Made by a program: the position numbers and the translations under genes. Shown piece after piece: positions 23,834 through 32,275 of a stretch of DNA of 35,056 nt. Numbering within the stretch: the stretch's first letter is position 1; the number at the start of each line of letters is the position of its first letter. The stretch lies in assembly GCA_002359635.1 (NCBI GenBank), contig DENJ01000036.1, positions 1 to 35,056 of the forward strand, in the 5' to 3' direction. The notes under the pieces are model-generated. The model worked only from the letters and a program-made list of their open reading frames with translations. It was not told where the DNA came from and searched no databases. This stretch comes from Burkholderiales bacterium UBA2647 (GTDB lineage Bacteria; Pseudomonadota; Gammaproteobacteria; Burkholderiales; Burkholderiaceae_E).

Positions 23834-24285
23834 AGCACCTCGAAAACCTCATAAGTTGGGCCGCTCGCTTCGCGGCGGCCGCTTGCAACAGCCATCAGCT
23901 TATTCAGCCATTGATACTTCGGTGATGCAGTCTCGAATAAAGGTGTACTCCGGAAGTAATAGCTGCTCGGGTCCACGGCTTCGCCTTTGTTGAGTCGTTC
24001 GATAACCTCGGCGGGTCCATGACGCATACCTTTATAACTCATGTAAATGAATTGTTCATCATCGGTTTTCAGCGTGATGCGGACATCCAGCATCAGCACG
24101 GCATCGCTTCGCATGAGCAGCCAGTCGCCGCCGGGGCTCGGCTGAACCGTACCGCGTAGCCGGTCACCCTGAAAATGTCCTCCGGTCACTGTTGCGATGC
24201 GCCGATGTCCATAAGGCGTGAGTCCAAGGTCATCGATGCGAGGCACTTCGGCTTTTATCGTAAACAAGTGGCGTGTCTGGATCAT
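23830..24285 (-). CDS. DUF3237 (UPF0311) family protein
   Basis: 151 residues, the usual size of this family, read with good landmarks: RHLFTIKAEV at the N terminus, RRIATVTGGHFQGDRLRGTVQPSPGGDWLL, LDVRITLKTDDEQFIYMSYKGMRHGP and YYFRSTPLFETASPKYQWLNKLMAVASG, ending YEVFEVL. A small beta-barrel is expected. The function is unknown, although family members are frequent beside aromatic degradation genes. GGAG lies 9 bases before the ATG on the minus strand. It is a single minus gene between two plus-strand groups, transcribed divergently from the EamA transporter with 50 bases between. Confidence 0.85.
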   Translation of the reverse strand: MIQTRHLFTIKAEVPRIDDLGLTPYGHRRIATVTGGHFQGDRLRGTVQPSPGGDWLLMRSDAVLMLDVRITLKTDDEQFIYMSYKGMRHGPAEVIERLNKGEAVDPSSYYFRSTPLFETASPKYQWLNKLMAVASGRREASGPTYEVFEVL

Positions 24286-24335
24286 GGTCGTTTTCTCCGA
24301 AAATATTCAAAACATTCAATCAAAAATCGGCCCTT

Positions 24336-25229
24336 ATGACGATTGAGCCTTGGTACTGGATTGCTTTTACCGTGACAGCGGCCGCAGCACAAGTCGGTCG
24401 TAATGCCACACAGCGCTCACTCACCAGCCTTATCGGCACCGTGGGTGCGACACAGGTCCGTTTTTTGTACGGTCTGCCTTTTGGATTTTTATTTGCTTTG
24501 CTTGTGGTCTTGGCCCATGGTCAGGGGATACCCAGGATCGGAGGAGAAAGTCTTCGCTGGGCATTCGTGGGTGGGCTTGCGCAAATCCTTGCAACCGGTC
24601 TGATGCTTGCAGCCATGCGCGAAAAATCATTTGTCGTTGCAACCGCACTTACTAAAATTGAACCGGTCTGGGTTGCACTTTTTGGTCTGGTATTACTCGG
24701 GGATAGGCTCTCCGCGACACTGACGGTCGCGATTGCAGCAGCGACCGCAGGCGTACTGGTTATGTCATGGCCGGGTCGCGGTGTAGCCTGGACAGCGAGG
24801 CCGGTGCTTTTTGGAATCGCCTCAGGCGCGATGTTTGCCGTGGCAGCGATCGGATTTCGCGCCGCGATACGAGCGCTCGACACCCCTTCCTTTGTGCTCT
24901 CGGCAAGCGTGATTCTTTGCCTTGGATTGACCATTCAAAGCAGCTTATTACTCGCCTATATGCTCTGGCGTGATCGGCAAAGCCTTCTCGCAACCCTGAG
25001 GGCTTGGCGCCCTTCCTTGCTCGCAGGCGCTCTCGGTGCCTTCGCGTCGCAGGCCTGGTTTTTGGCATTTGCCGTGGAAAGCGCCGCCCGCGTGCGCACG
25101 CTGGCGTTGATAGAAATTTTCTTTGCACAATTACTTTCTAAGCGATTATTCAGCCAACAAGCCAGCGGACAGGAATGGTTTGGTATGTTCTTGCTGCTTG
25201 CAGGCGTTTTGTTGGTCTTGCAACATTAG
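24336..25229 (+). CDS. EamA/DMT family transporter
   Basis: 297 residues, strongly hydrophobic, with about ten predicted membrane helices in two halves of the EamA kind. The first half holds EPVWVALFGLVLLGDRL (about residues 107-123), a typical EamA signature, and the second ends IEIFFAQLLSKRLFSQQ followed by WFGMFLLLAGVLLVL. It probably exports or imports a metabolite, substrate unknown. The ATG 24336 is chosen because the frame upstream (to 24273) lies in the divergent DUF3237 start region. A clear Shine-Dalgarno sequence is not seen. paaZ begins 47 bases downstream, so the two may share a transcript. Confidence 0.85.
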   Translation: MTIEPWYWIAFTVTAAAAQVGRNATQRSLTSLIGTVGATQVRFLYGLPFGFLFALLVVLAHGQGIPRIGGESLRWAFVGGLAQILATGLMLAAMREKSFVVATALTKIEPVWVALFGLVLLGDRLSATLTVAIAAATAGVLVMSWPGRGVAWTARPVLFGIASGAMFAVAAIGFRAAIRALDTPSFVLSASVILCLGLTIQSSLLLAYMLWRDRQSLLATLRAWRPSLLAGALGAFASQAWFLAFAVESAARVRTLALIEIFFAQLLSKRLFSQQASGQEWFGMFLLLAGVLLVLQH

Positions 25230-25276
25230 CGCATGCTCAAGCACTCGCGCATTCTCAAGCAAAGGAGCATTGGCCC

Positions 25277-27379
25277 ATGGCAAGCACGCGACTTCCTGCA
25301 CTACCCGGGGAACAAATCAAAACACTCGCACACTGGATCGCAGGACATTGGCTGTCAGCGGATCCAGGCACGACACTGGCTTCGGCCATTGTTCGGCAAC
25401 AGATCGCGCACTTGCCCGCAAAGCCTGCCCCCTGCCAAGAGGCCTTAGACTTTGCCCGACAGCGCGGCCGCGCAGCACTCTTAAAGGGCGACTTCCAATC
25501 GCGAGCCTCCATACTGCGGGCGCTTGCCAAGTTTTTGCTCGAGCACAAAGCCACGCTTTATGCCTGGTCGTTTCACACCGGAGCAACGAGAAAGGACAGC
25601 TGGATCGATATCGAGGGCGGTATTGCGACGCTTTCTGCCTATGCGGCGATGGCGCAGCAGGAACTTCCTTCAGGCAATTTGCTTCATGAAGGTCCAGCGA
25701 TTTCGCTCGGAAAAAAGGGCCAGTGGATGGGTTCACATATCTTGGTGCCGCGTGAAGGTGTTGCGGTTCATATCAATGCGTTTAATTTTCCGGTTTGGGG
25801 CATCTTAGAAAAATTTGCACCCTCTTTTCTCGCCGGTATGCCCTGTCTCGTTAAGCCGGCAAGCGCAACCGCTTATCTCAGCGAGGTGCTGGTTCGCCTG
25901 ATGGATGCAAGCGATCTGCTGCCGCAAGGTAGCTTACAACTGATGCTTGGCTCAAGCGGCGATTTGCTTGATCACATGCTCGAAGCTGATGTTCTTACCT
26001 TTACAGGGTCAGCCGAGACGGCTCGCCTGCTTCGATCTCATCCTAATATCGTTCAACGTTCGATACCTGTCAACGCAGAAGCTGATTCGCTCAATGCCGC
26101 CTTGCTTGGCCCTGAGGTTCAGCCCGGTGATCCCGAGTGGGATCTGATGGTGAAGGAAGTGGTTCAGGAAATGACGGTCAAGGCAGGCCAGAAGTGCACC
26201 GCTATACGAAGAATACTGGTTCCACAGGATCGCTTTGATGCCATGGCTTCGTCGATCGCAAAGCAACTTTCCCTGATTCAAGTTGGCGACACAAGGCTTG
26301 AGGCAGTGACCATGGGCGCGCTTGCCAGTGCTGCCCAAGCTCGTGATGTCCGCGCACAAATGTCGCAGTTACTGAGCGCAAGCGAGTTGTACGTCGACCC
26401 GGATAAAGCCAGCCCAGCGATCGGAGAAGATTTGCATACGGATTGCATGCTGGCACCTGCGCTGCTCTACTGTGCCGATGCCGATAAGGCGGAGGTCGTC
26501 CATAATATCGAGGCTTTCGGGCCTGTTGCCACGATCATGCCTTATCGCGATCTTGAACATGGGCTTGCGCTTGCCGCGCGTGCCCAGGGAAGCCTTGTTG
26601 CCAGCCTGTTTTCGCATGACACGGCCCTTGTCAAGCATGCTGTTCTAAACCTTGCTGCGTGGCACGGCAGACTTGCCGTGATTGATCGGGACGCGGCTGC
26701 CGAATCGACAGGTCATGGTTCGCCCTTGCCAGGGCTAAAGCACGGTGGCCCTGGCCGTGCAGGCGGTGGCGAGGAATTAGGCGGCATCCGAGCCGTGAAG
26801 CATTACTTGCAGCGGGCAGCCATTCAAGGATCGCCGCGCATGCTGAGCGCCATGACCGGGGAATATCATCGCGGCGCACCGCTCGTAGCAAGCGACTTGC
26901 ACCCGTTCCGGCGCCACTTCGAAGACTTGGAAATCGGACACAGCTTGCTGACCCATCGCCGGACGGTTACCGAAGCCGATCTGGTCATGTTCGGCGGGAT
27001 TTCCGGTGATTATTTTTATATGCATTTTGACGAGGAAGCAGCGAAAGCTTCATCCTTTGGTCGACGCATCGCCCACGGCTACTTTGTACTTGCTGCAGCA
27101 GCAGGACTTTTCGTACACCCTTCACCGGGGCCCGTCCTGGCCAACTATGGCATTGACAGCCTGCGTTTTGTCAAACCGGTGGGTATTGGCGACACGATTC
27201 AAGCACGCCTTACCTGCAAGCGCAAAATCGATAAACCCAGCCGCAATGCAGGCGAGGCAGGGCAAGGCGTTGTCGCCTGGGATGTTGCGGTGAGCAATCA
27301 AGCCGGCGAACTGGTGGCCTCTTATGACATTCTCACCCTTGTGCAAAAACGAGGCTTTGATGCGATCGCTCAGCCTTAA
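25277..27379 (+). CDS. paaZ: PaaZ-type bifunctional aldehyde dehydrogenase / enoyl-CoA hydratase
   Basis: 700 residues, like E. coli PaaZ (681). In phenylacetate degradation PaaZ hydrolytically opens the oxepin-CoA ring and oxidises the resulting semialdehyde with NADP+. The N-terminal aldehyde dehydrogenase has VHINAFNFPVWG (164-175), Glu268 in NAEADS and nucleophile Cys307 in KAGQKCTAIRR. The linking stretch STGHGSPLPGLKHGGPGRAG and GGIRAVKHY is family-specific. The C-terminal MaoC domain has Asp578 and His583 in ISGDYFYMHF. All key residues match E. coli PaaZ by motif. The ATG has AAAGGAG 9 bases upstream. No paaABCDE epoxidase, paaG, paaJ or paaK lies in the window, so it may serve another CoA-bound ring. 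Confidence 0.93.
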   Translation: MASTRLPALPGEQIKTLAHWIAGHWLSADPGTTLASAIVRQQIAHLPAKPAPCQEALDFARQRGRAALLKGDFQSRASILRALAKFLLEHKATLYAWSFHTGATRKDSWIDIEGGIATLSAYAAMAQQELPSGNLLHEGPAISLGKKGQWMGSHILVPREGVAVHINAFNFPVWGILEKFAPSFLAGMPCLVKPASATAYLSEVLVRLMDASDLLPQGSLQLMLGSSGDLLDHMLEADVLTFTGSAETARLLRSHPNIVQRSIPVNAEADSLNAALLGPEVQPGDPEWDLMVKEVVQEMTVKAGQKCTAIRRILVPQDRFDAMASSIAKQLSLIQVGDTRLEAVTMGALASAAQARDVRAQMSQLLSASELYVDPDKASPAIGEDLHTDCMLAPALLYCADADKAEVVHNIEAFGPVATIMPYRDLEHGLALAARAQGSLVASLFSHDTALVKHAVLNLAAWHGRLAVIDRDAAAESTGHGSPLPGLKHGGPGRAGGGEELGGIRAVKHYLQRAAIQGSPRMLSAMTGEYHRGAPLVASDLHPFRRHFEDLEIGHSLLTHRRTVTEADLVMFGGISGDYFYMHFDEEAAKASSFGRRIAHGYFVLAAAAGLFVHPSPGPVLANYGIDSLRFVKPVGIGDTIQARLTCKRKIDKPSRNAGEAGQGVVAWDVAVSNQAGELVASYDILTLVQKRGFDAIAQP

Positions 27380-27490
27380 GCCTTCGCATTGCGGCGCGAT
27401 TGTTTTATAGAAAGTTTCTCGAAATGAATCCCTCGATACCTGCTTCGGCTCCTCATCGACCTTCAACCTCAACCATAAAGGATTGATAAC

Positions 27491-28081
27491 ATGCTCGCTT
27501 CTGATGCCCTGGATCGCCTGTTTCGTCAGGCACGCTCACAAAACGGTTGGCTCGATAAACCCGTGAATGAGGAACAGATCCAACAGCTTTATGAGTTAAT
27601 GAAATGGGCGCCAACCTCGGCCAACAGTCAACCAGGAAGATTCCTGTTTTTGCGCAGCGCCGAAGCAAAAGAAAAGCTTCGCCCTGCGCTCTCACCAGGC
27701 AACGTCGACAAAACAATGTCAGCGCCTGTGGTGGCGATCGTTGCGCACGACCTTGATTTTCACGAACGACTGCCTGAGTTTTTCCCGCATAACCCGGCCT
27801 TTGCGGCTATGTTCCGAGGAGAAGAAAAACGCGCAATGCGCGAAAGTTTTGCTTTCCGTAACGGCAGTTTGCAAGGCGCCTATCTGATGATGGCTGCAAG
27901 GTCGATTGGCCTTGATTGCGGGCCGATGTCAGGATTTGATCAGGCTAAAGTTGATGCGATCTTTTTTCCGGACAGCCAACTGCGCAGTAATTTTCTATGT
28001 AATCTCGGCTATGGCGACCCTGCCAAAGTGATGGCACGCCTTCCAAGAATGCCTTTTGCGCAGGCCTGTCAATTACTTTGA
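27491..28081 (+). CDS. RutE-like nitroreductase (malonic semialdehyde reductase family)
   Basis: 196 residues, FMN-dependent nitroreductase fold. It follows RutE/YdfG-substitute proteins closely in motif order: ARSQNGWLDKPV, LYELMKWAPTSANSQPGRF (about 33-51), the SAEAKEKLRPALSPGN stretch, SAPVVAIVAHD, then FRNGSLQGAYLMMAARSIGLDCGPMSGFD (122-150) and SNFLCNLGYGDPAKVMARLPR. RutE reduces malonic semialdehyde to 3-hydroxypropionate in pyrimidine breakdown, but no other rut gene is here. Action on a semialdehyde or enal produced by PaaZ-type steps is a guess. AAGGA lies 8 bases before the ATG. The transporter gene overlaps its stop. Confidence 0.85.
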   Translation: MLASDALDRLFRQARSQNGWLDKPVNEEQIQQLYELMKWAPTSANSQPGRFLFLRSAEAKEKLRPALSPGNVDKTMSAPVVAIVAHDLDFHERLPEFFPHNPAFAAMFRGEEKRAMRESFAFRNGSLQGAYLMMAARSIGLDCGPMSGFDQAKVDAIFFPDSQLRSNFLCNLGYGDPAKVMARLPRMPFAQACQLL

Positions 28082-29256
28082 ATCAACGCCGCATCTTATG
28101 GATTGCCTTGGGCCTCTCCTTGGGGCCCTCGGTCTCGAATTCCTTCGCACGTTTTGCTTATGCTTTGGTGCTCCCCGGCATGAGGGAGGACCTGAGCCTG
28201 AATTTTTCTCAAGCCGGCTTGCTCAACACCGCCAATGCGCTCGGTTATTTGCTGGGCGCCTTATTCACCCGCATGCTTGTTCAACGCTGGGGAAATCGGG
28301 CCTTGTTCAATCGCGGAATGTTGCTTACCGCTTGCTCACTTTGCCTCACAGGCTTTGTGCATGACCTCTACCTGCTTGGTTTATGCCGGCTTTTTGGCGG
28401 GATTGGTGGCGCAGCTATTTTTATTTGTGGTGGCGCTTTGGCGAGTAATATCGCTCCGAGTGACCCGCAATGGTCCACACGTTGCATCACGATATATTTT
28501 GGCGGTGCAGGTGTTGGCCTCGTCCTTTGTGGCCTGCTGATTCCCTTGTGGATGGCTTCACAAGGTAGCAGCGGCTGGCCTGAAACCTGGTTTGCAATGG
28601 GTATCGTCGCTTGGCTGATGCTTGCGATCACCTACTGGGCGGCGAGGCAAATCGACGAACCGATGAGCGCACAAGGAAGCGCGGACTGGGCGCTTCGGCC
28701 TTTGCTCCCCGCATTTATCGCTTATATCGGTTTTGGCCTTGGTTACATTGTTTATATGACATTCATCATCGCCTGGCTTAAAGCAATCGGTGCAAGCAGC
28801 CTGCAAATGAGTGTGGTTTGGAGCGTACTCGGATTGAGTACATTACTCGCCCCGCTTGTATGGTCGAAACCGATCGCGACCTGGCCCAATGGTCGGGCAA
28901 TGGCTGCCATCTTACTCGTGTTGGCCTTAGGCGCTTTGCTACCGGTGATTCCCTTTGAGCCTGCCTGGCAGCCCTTCGCCATGCAATGCTCGGCTGCACT
29001 TTTCGGTTTGGGTATGTTCAGCGCGCCTTCGAGCATCAGTGCCTTGATCAAGCGTACCCAGCAGAAACAAGCCTGGGGATCTGCCATGGCCACCTTCACG
29101 ATTGCCTTTGCGGCCTCGCAAATCGTCGCCCCTGTCGCAAGCGGTATTTTGGCAGATTGGAGCGGATCCTTAAGATCGGGTCTGGCACTCTCGGGTCTTA
29201 TGATTCTCGTTTCTGCATCGATTGCATGGCTGCAAAAAGATCTGAAGCAAGGCTAG
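28078..29256 (+). CDS. MFS transporter, YbfB/YjiJ type
   Basis: 392 residues with about twelve membrane helices. The start region RFAYALVLPGMREDL and the ANALGYLLGALFTRMLVQRWGNR loop after helix 2 fit YbfB/YjiJ family permeases. The second half begins about residue 205 with PAFIAYIGFGLGYIVYMTFIIAWL. The TTG start shares four bases with the stop of the nitroreductase gene (TTGA). No other start is in frame before helix 1, so coupled translation is likely. Uptake of the compound degraded by neighbouring genes, or export of a by-product, are both possible. It faces the molybdenum hydroxylase gene convergently across 79 bases with no clear terminator. Confidence 0.85.
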   Translation: MNQRRILWIALGLSLGPSVSNSFARFAYALVLPGMREDLSLNFSQAGLLNTANALGYLLGALFTRMLVQRWGNRALFNRGMLLTACSLCLTGFVHDLYLLGLCRLFGGIGGAAIFICGGALASNIAPSDPQWSTRCITIYFGGAGVGLVLCGLLIPLWMASQGSSGWPETWFAMGIVAWLMLAITYWAARQIDEPMSAQGSADWALRPLLPAFIAYIGFGLGYIVYMTFIIAWLKAIGASSLQMSVVWSVLGLSTLLAPLVWSKPIATWPNGRAMAAILLVLALGALLPVIPFEPAWQPFAMQCSAALFGLGMFSAPSSISALIKRTQQKQAWGSAMATFTIAFAASQIVAPVASGILADWSGSLRSGLALSGLMILVSASIAWLQKDLKQG

Positions 29257-29335
29257 TCGGGCCGCCAACGCCTGATTCAGCAGGCATGGCAGATCGATGG
29301 CTTTTCGCAATCCTCAAGCCTTGCTTAGCCCGGCT

Positions 29336-31666
29336 TCAGCCTTGCAGCAAATGCCAAAGACGCGAAGCGCTCAAGGGCATTTGCAAAGCATTCGCTTGAT
29401 CGCTGTGGCCCGCCCGGGCTAGTGCATCGGCAACAGCATTGACCAGCGCAGGCGTGGCGCCGATCGTGCCTAGCTCACCCACACCCTTAACGCCAAGCGG
29501 ATTACTCTTGCACGGTACGCTTTGATCCATTTCGGTTTTGAATCGACCGATCAAATCGGCACGAGGCATGGCGTAGTCCAGAAAGCTTGCAGAAAGCGGC
29601 TGACCAGTTTCGTCATAAACCATGGCTTCGGTAAGCGCCTGACCAATGCCCTGAACAGCACCGCCGTCGAGTTGACCGCGAACAATCATCGGATTGACGA
29701 CCCGGCCGACATCGTTCATCGATGTGTAACTGATCAGACTGACTTCAAGGGTGTCGGGGTCAATCTCGACTTCGCAGATATGACAGCCGTTAGGCCAGGA
29801 AGGCCCAGCCACCTTGGTGGTGGAATCGAGCTGGATCCGACCCTCGTTGCTGCGGGCGGCGACCTCAAAGAGGCCGATGCCCCTGTCGGTTCCGACCACC
29901 TGAAAACGTCCTTCGGCGTAGTCCAAATCCTGCTGACCCACTTCTAAAGCATCTGCAGCGAGTTCTTTCGCATGGTCGATCGCCTTATGAGCGGCCGCTT
30001 CAATCGCCGACCCGCCGGTGAACAAAGATCTTGAACCCGCCGATCCGAATCCTTCTGCACGGTCTGTATCGCCCTGCACGATCCGGATCTGCTCAATCGG
30101 TACGCCAAAGGCGTCGACCGCAAGCTGCACATAGGTGGTGGCTATACCCTGCCCCATGGGCATGGTTGCCGAAACAATTTCAATGTAACCATCAGCGGCA
30201 ACAGTGACACGCACGGTCTCCTCGAGTGCGTTACCTCCGGTCCACTCCAGAAAGGAAGCGATACCGCGTCCGCGCCATTTGCCATCCCGCAGCGACTGCT
30301 GACACCTCGCCTCAAAGCCTGACCAATCGGCAAGCGCACAGGCCTGTCTTGTGATGGCGGGGAAATTGCCGCTGTCATAGACCTGCCCCATTGGATTTTT
30401 ATAGGGGAACTGATCGGGCTGGATCATATTGCGAAGTCGCAGTTCAGCGCCGTCGATGCCTGTTTTACGCGCGGCCGCCTCCATCAATCGCTCAATAATA
30501 TAGATCGCTTCTGGACGACCGGCACCGCGATAAGGACCGGTCGGCGTGGTGTTTGTCATCACGGCGGTGTACTGAAAATCGATGGTTTGAATATCGTAAA
30601 TACTGGTCTGCACCCAGGGGCCGATCATCACTTGAATCGCAACCCCCGAGCCGAGCGCATAAGCGCCCACATTGGCGACGGTGTGGACCCGTAGTGCGAG
30701 CACTTTGCCTTCAGCGTTCAAGGCCATTTGGGCACAGGTATCGATATCGCGGCCATGTGTTGCCGACAGGAATTCCTCGCTACGCTCGGCCACCCATTTC
30801 ACGGGCCTGGCCAGCAAGCGAGCCGCATGGGCAAGCACAACATCCTCGGGATAAATCCCAGTCTTGCCGCCAAATCCACCGCCAACATCATGGGCCAATA
30901 TGCGCACTTTATCGCGGGGCAGCCCAAGCACAGCGTCACAAAGGCTATTACGAACGCCTGCGGGCATTTGTGTGCTCATCCGCATGGTGATACGTTCTGT
31001 AGCAGTGTCATACCATGCAAGTGTTGAGCGGGGCTCCATCGGCGCAGGAATAAGCCGCTGATTCCCGATACTGAGGCTCACCACATGAGCGGCTTTTGAA
31101 AATGCTGCATCAACGGCAGCGACATCGCCATAACGGGCCAGGGCTGCGATATTGTCGGGCGCAGCCTCACACAAGACCGGCGCGCCGGGTTTCATCGCAT
31201 CATGCGGGTTTGAAACCCCATCGAGTGCCTCGTAATCGATCTCAATAGCCAGCGCAGCGGCGGCAGCCTGCTCCTGGCTTTCGGCGATCACGCAGGCCAG
31301 TGCCTCGCCAACATAGCGAACTCGCTCATGTGCAAGTCCACGCCGGGGAGCACTTGCCGCAGGCGCCCCATCGGGACGCTTAAAGCCTGCAACGCCAGGT
31401 ATGGGTTTCACACCAGCATCCACCAGGTCCTGCCCGGTGATCACCGCGAGCACGCCTGGCATCGCTTTGGCAGCATCGCTGTTGATGGATCGAATCACTG
31501 CATGCGACATGGTTGAGCGAATAAATTTGAGCCAGGTCTGTCCCGGCATGCTCGCATCAGCCGCAAATAAACCCTGTCCTTGCACCAGGCTGCGATCTTC
31601 GATGCGGCGCACAGAATTTCCCGAGCCAAAACGTGCGACAAGCCCTTGGTCCACTAGCGTGTTCAT
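29336..31666 (-). CDS. Molybdenum hydroxylase large subunit (CoxL/XdhB-like, form II)
   Basis: 776 residues, xanthine oxidase family molybdopterin-binding subunit. Marks: RRIEDRSLVQGQGLF (20-34), DVGGGFGGKTG (260-270), GPYRGAGRPEA (377-387) and GVKGVGELGTIGA (725-737), with the probable catalytic Glu731. True aerobic CO dehydrogenase carries AYXCSFR in the active loop. Here it is PYRGAGR, the form II pattern, so CO oxidation is unlikely and hydroxylation of an aldehyde or N-heteroaromatic ring is expected. GGAG lies 7-8 bases before the ATG. It is downstream of coxS-like gene by 14 bases. The FAD-binding CoxM subunit is missing from the set. Confidence 0.92.
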   Translation of the reverse strand: MNTLVDQGLVARFGSGNSVRRIEDRSLVQGQGLFAADASMPGQTWLKFIRSTMSHAVIRSINSDAAKAMPGVLAVITGQDLVDAGVKPIPGVAGFKRPDGAPAASAPRRGLAHERVRYVGEALACVIAESQEQAAAAALAIEIDYEALDGVSNPHDAMKPGAPVLCEAAPDNIAALARYGDVAAVDAAFSKAAHVVSLSIGNQRLIPAPMEPRSTLAWYDTATERITMRMSTQMPAGVRNSLCDAVLGLPRDKVRILAHDVGGGFGGKTGIYPEDVVLAHAARLLARPVKWVAERSEEFLSATHGRDIDTCAQMALNAEGKVLALRVHTVANVGAYALGSGVAIQVMIGPWVQTSIYDIQTIDFQYTAVMTNTTPTGPYRGAGRPEAIYIIERLMEAAARKTGIDGAELRLRNMIQPDQFPYKNPMGQVYDSGNFPAITRQACALADWSGFEARCQQSLRDGKWRGRGIASFLEWTGGNALEETVRVTVAADGYIEIVSATMPMGQGIATTYVQLAVDAFGVPIEQIRIVQGDTDRAEGFGSAGSRSLFTGGSAIEAAAHKAIDHAKELAADALEVGQQDLDYAEGRFQVVGTDRGIGLFEVAARSNEGRIQLDSTTKVAGPSWPNGCHICEVEIDPDTLEVSLISYTSMNDVGRVVNPMIVRGQLDGGAVQGIGQALTEAMVYDETGQPLSASFLDYAMPRADLIGRFKTEMDQSVPCKSNPLGVKGVGELGTIGATPALVNAVADALARAGHSDQANALQMPLSASRLWHLLQG

Positions 31667-31680
31667 CGATAAACTCCGTC

Positions 31681-32157
31681 TTAAACTTGTTGAGCTGCGA
31701 TCAAGCGCGATGCCTCGCGCACCGACTCAATAATGTTCACATAGCCTGTGCAGCGACATAAATTACCCTCAATCGCATGCACAATTTCGTCATCACTCGG
31801 TGTCGGATTGCTGCTGAGTAGACAGGCTGCCGTCATCATCATGCCTGGCGTGCAAAACCCGCATTGCAGTCCGTGACAGGCTGAAAAAGCCTCTTGAATC
31901 GGGTGTAAAACGCCATGCTTGCTGAGGCCCTCGACGGTTTCTATCGTGCGGCCATCAGCCTGAACAGCCAGCATCGCGCAGGCCTTGACCGAGACCCCAT
32001 CGAGCAAAATCGTGCAGCAGCCGCATTGGGAGGTGTCGCAACCGACATGGGTACCTGTGAGCCCAAGCTGTTCGCGTAACAAGTTCACCAATAAGCTCTC
32101 CGGACTGACCTCGCAGTGATGTTCCTGACCGTTGACAGTGACGCTGATGCGATGCAT
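31681..32157 (-). CDS. Molybdenum hydroxylase small subunit, two [2Fe-2S] clusters (CoxS-like)
   Basis: 158 residues, usual length. The plant-ferredoxin-type cluster is bound by C40, C45, C48 and C60 (GCDTSQCGCCTILLDG and KAC). The second, helical cluster uses C99, C102, C134 and C136 (QCGFCTPGM and NLCRCTGY). It passes electrons from the Mo cofactor of the large subunit to a flavin or another acceptor. AAGGAAG lies about 7 bases before the ATG. It is the first gene of a two-gene unit with the large subunit and diverges from the MoxR gene by about 90-120 bases, where the promoters of both should lie. No good -35/-10 pair can be named. Confidence 0.94.
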   Translation of the reverse strand: MHRISVTVNGQEHHCEVSPESLLVNLLREQLGLTGTHVGCDTSQCGCCTILLDGVSVKACAMLAVQADGRTIETVEGLSKHGVLHPIQEAFSACHGLQCGFCTPGMMMTAACLLSSNPTPSDDEIVHAIEGNLCRCTGYVNIIESVREASRLIAAQQV

Positions 32158-32275
32158 GACGGGCTTCCTTTCAATAAGCTTGACTGTTCCAATCCTAGCC
32201 GATCATTGAAGACGATTCAGCGAATGACCCCGCGATCGGTCCATAATGCCGTTTTACCCCGCGCTTGAGGCATTG

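Noticed and set aside
29257..29335. Terminator between the convergent MFS and molybdenum hydroxylase genes
   Set aside because: Only a 5-base stem (GCCTG/CAGGC) without a T-tract is visible, too weak to call.
29336..32157. Aerobic carbon monoxide dehydrogenase
   Set aside because: The active-site loop reads PYRGAGR rather than AYXCSFR and there is no CoxM, so CO oxidation is not supported; kept as a form II molybdenum hydroxylase.
32158..32275. Sigma-70 promoter beginning with TTGACT in the divergent gap
   Set aside because: No acceptable -10 element lies at 16-18 bases spacing on the plus strand.
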